The position numbers and the translations under genes are program-made. Positions 12,717 through 12,719 of a stretch of 12,719 nucleotides of DNA are shown here, in pieces. Positions within the stretch are counted from its first letter, which is position 1; every line of letters begins with the position of its first letter. The notes beneath the pieces are model-generated. The model had not been told where the DNA came from. It searched no databases and worked only from the letters and a program-made list of their open reading frames with translations. Source of the DNA: Aliterella sp. RAGGC_92. GTDB taxonomy: Bacteria > Cyanobacteriota > Cyanobacteriia > Cyanobacteriales > Chroococcidiopsidaceae. The stretch is from NCBI GenBank assembly GCA_030826005.1, contig JAPJOW010000123.1, positions 1 through 12,719 on the forward strand. Direction: 5' to 3'.

Positions 12717-12719
12717 GTA

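Noticed and set aside
12697..12719. ATG opening a frame that runs off the right edge (seven codons)
   Set aside because: It has no ribosome binding site of its own and is too short to identify; the GAGAGGAAGG inside it more likely serves a start outside the window.

Overview
The window is a stretch of cyanobacterial chromosome. Three things show this: at least 12 exact copies of the HIP1 octamer GCGATCGC, a pair of beta-carboxysome CcmK shell genes, and the NDH-1 cluster ndhA-ndhI-ndhG-ndhE. The CcmK3/CcmK4 pair points to a beta-cyanobacterium. The intergenic repeats (CCCCCC/GGGGGG hairpin, GTAGAGA/TCTCTAC hairpin) resemble those I associate with Nostocales and Chroococcidiopsis-like genomes, but the genus cannot be fixed from the sequence alone.

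Left block, + strand (136-4084). A cysteine-free single-domain rhodanese homologue lies just before a two-domain sulfurtransferase with an intact active-site loop. The satellite carboxysome shell genes ccmK3 and ccmK4 follow, then a family 2 glycosyltransferase and a YegS/DagK-type lipid kinase.

Middle block, - strand (4239-9528, read right to left). ndhA, ndhI, ndhG, ndhE, nadK and a zinc-ribbon membrane protein form one probable operon. It encodes membrane-arm and connecting subunits of the photosynthetic NDH-1 complex, plus an NAD kinase that sits 4 bases after ndhE. Two gaps inside the operon (ndhI-ndhG and ndhG-ndhE) carry strong inverted repeats. Further left are an unrecognised 46-residue membrane protein with a strong ribosome binding site (4909-5049) and a universal stress protein.

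Right block, - strand (9818-12445). A 3-methyladenine-type DNA glycosylase gene abuts rsmA (16S rRNA dimethyltransferase) with zero spacing, and citrate synthase gltA follows. At the right edge, on the + strand, is a 40-residue single-membrane-span protein (12533-12655) whose size suggests a small subunit of a thylakoid complex.

Most of the window is ordinary core and photosynthetic metabolism, and I do not see a defence system, prophage, insertion sequence, CRISPR array or tRNA/rRNA. The parts most worth a second look are the two unlisted small membrane proteins, the rhodanese homologue without any cysteine, the divergent pore and edge residues of CcmK3, and the hairpins inside the ndh operon. 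At least six genes start with GTG or TTG, so start positions in this genome should not be assumed to be ATG.
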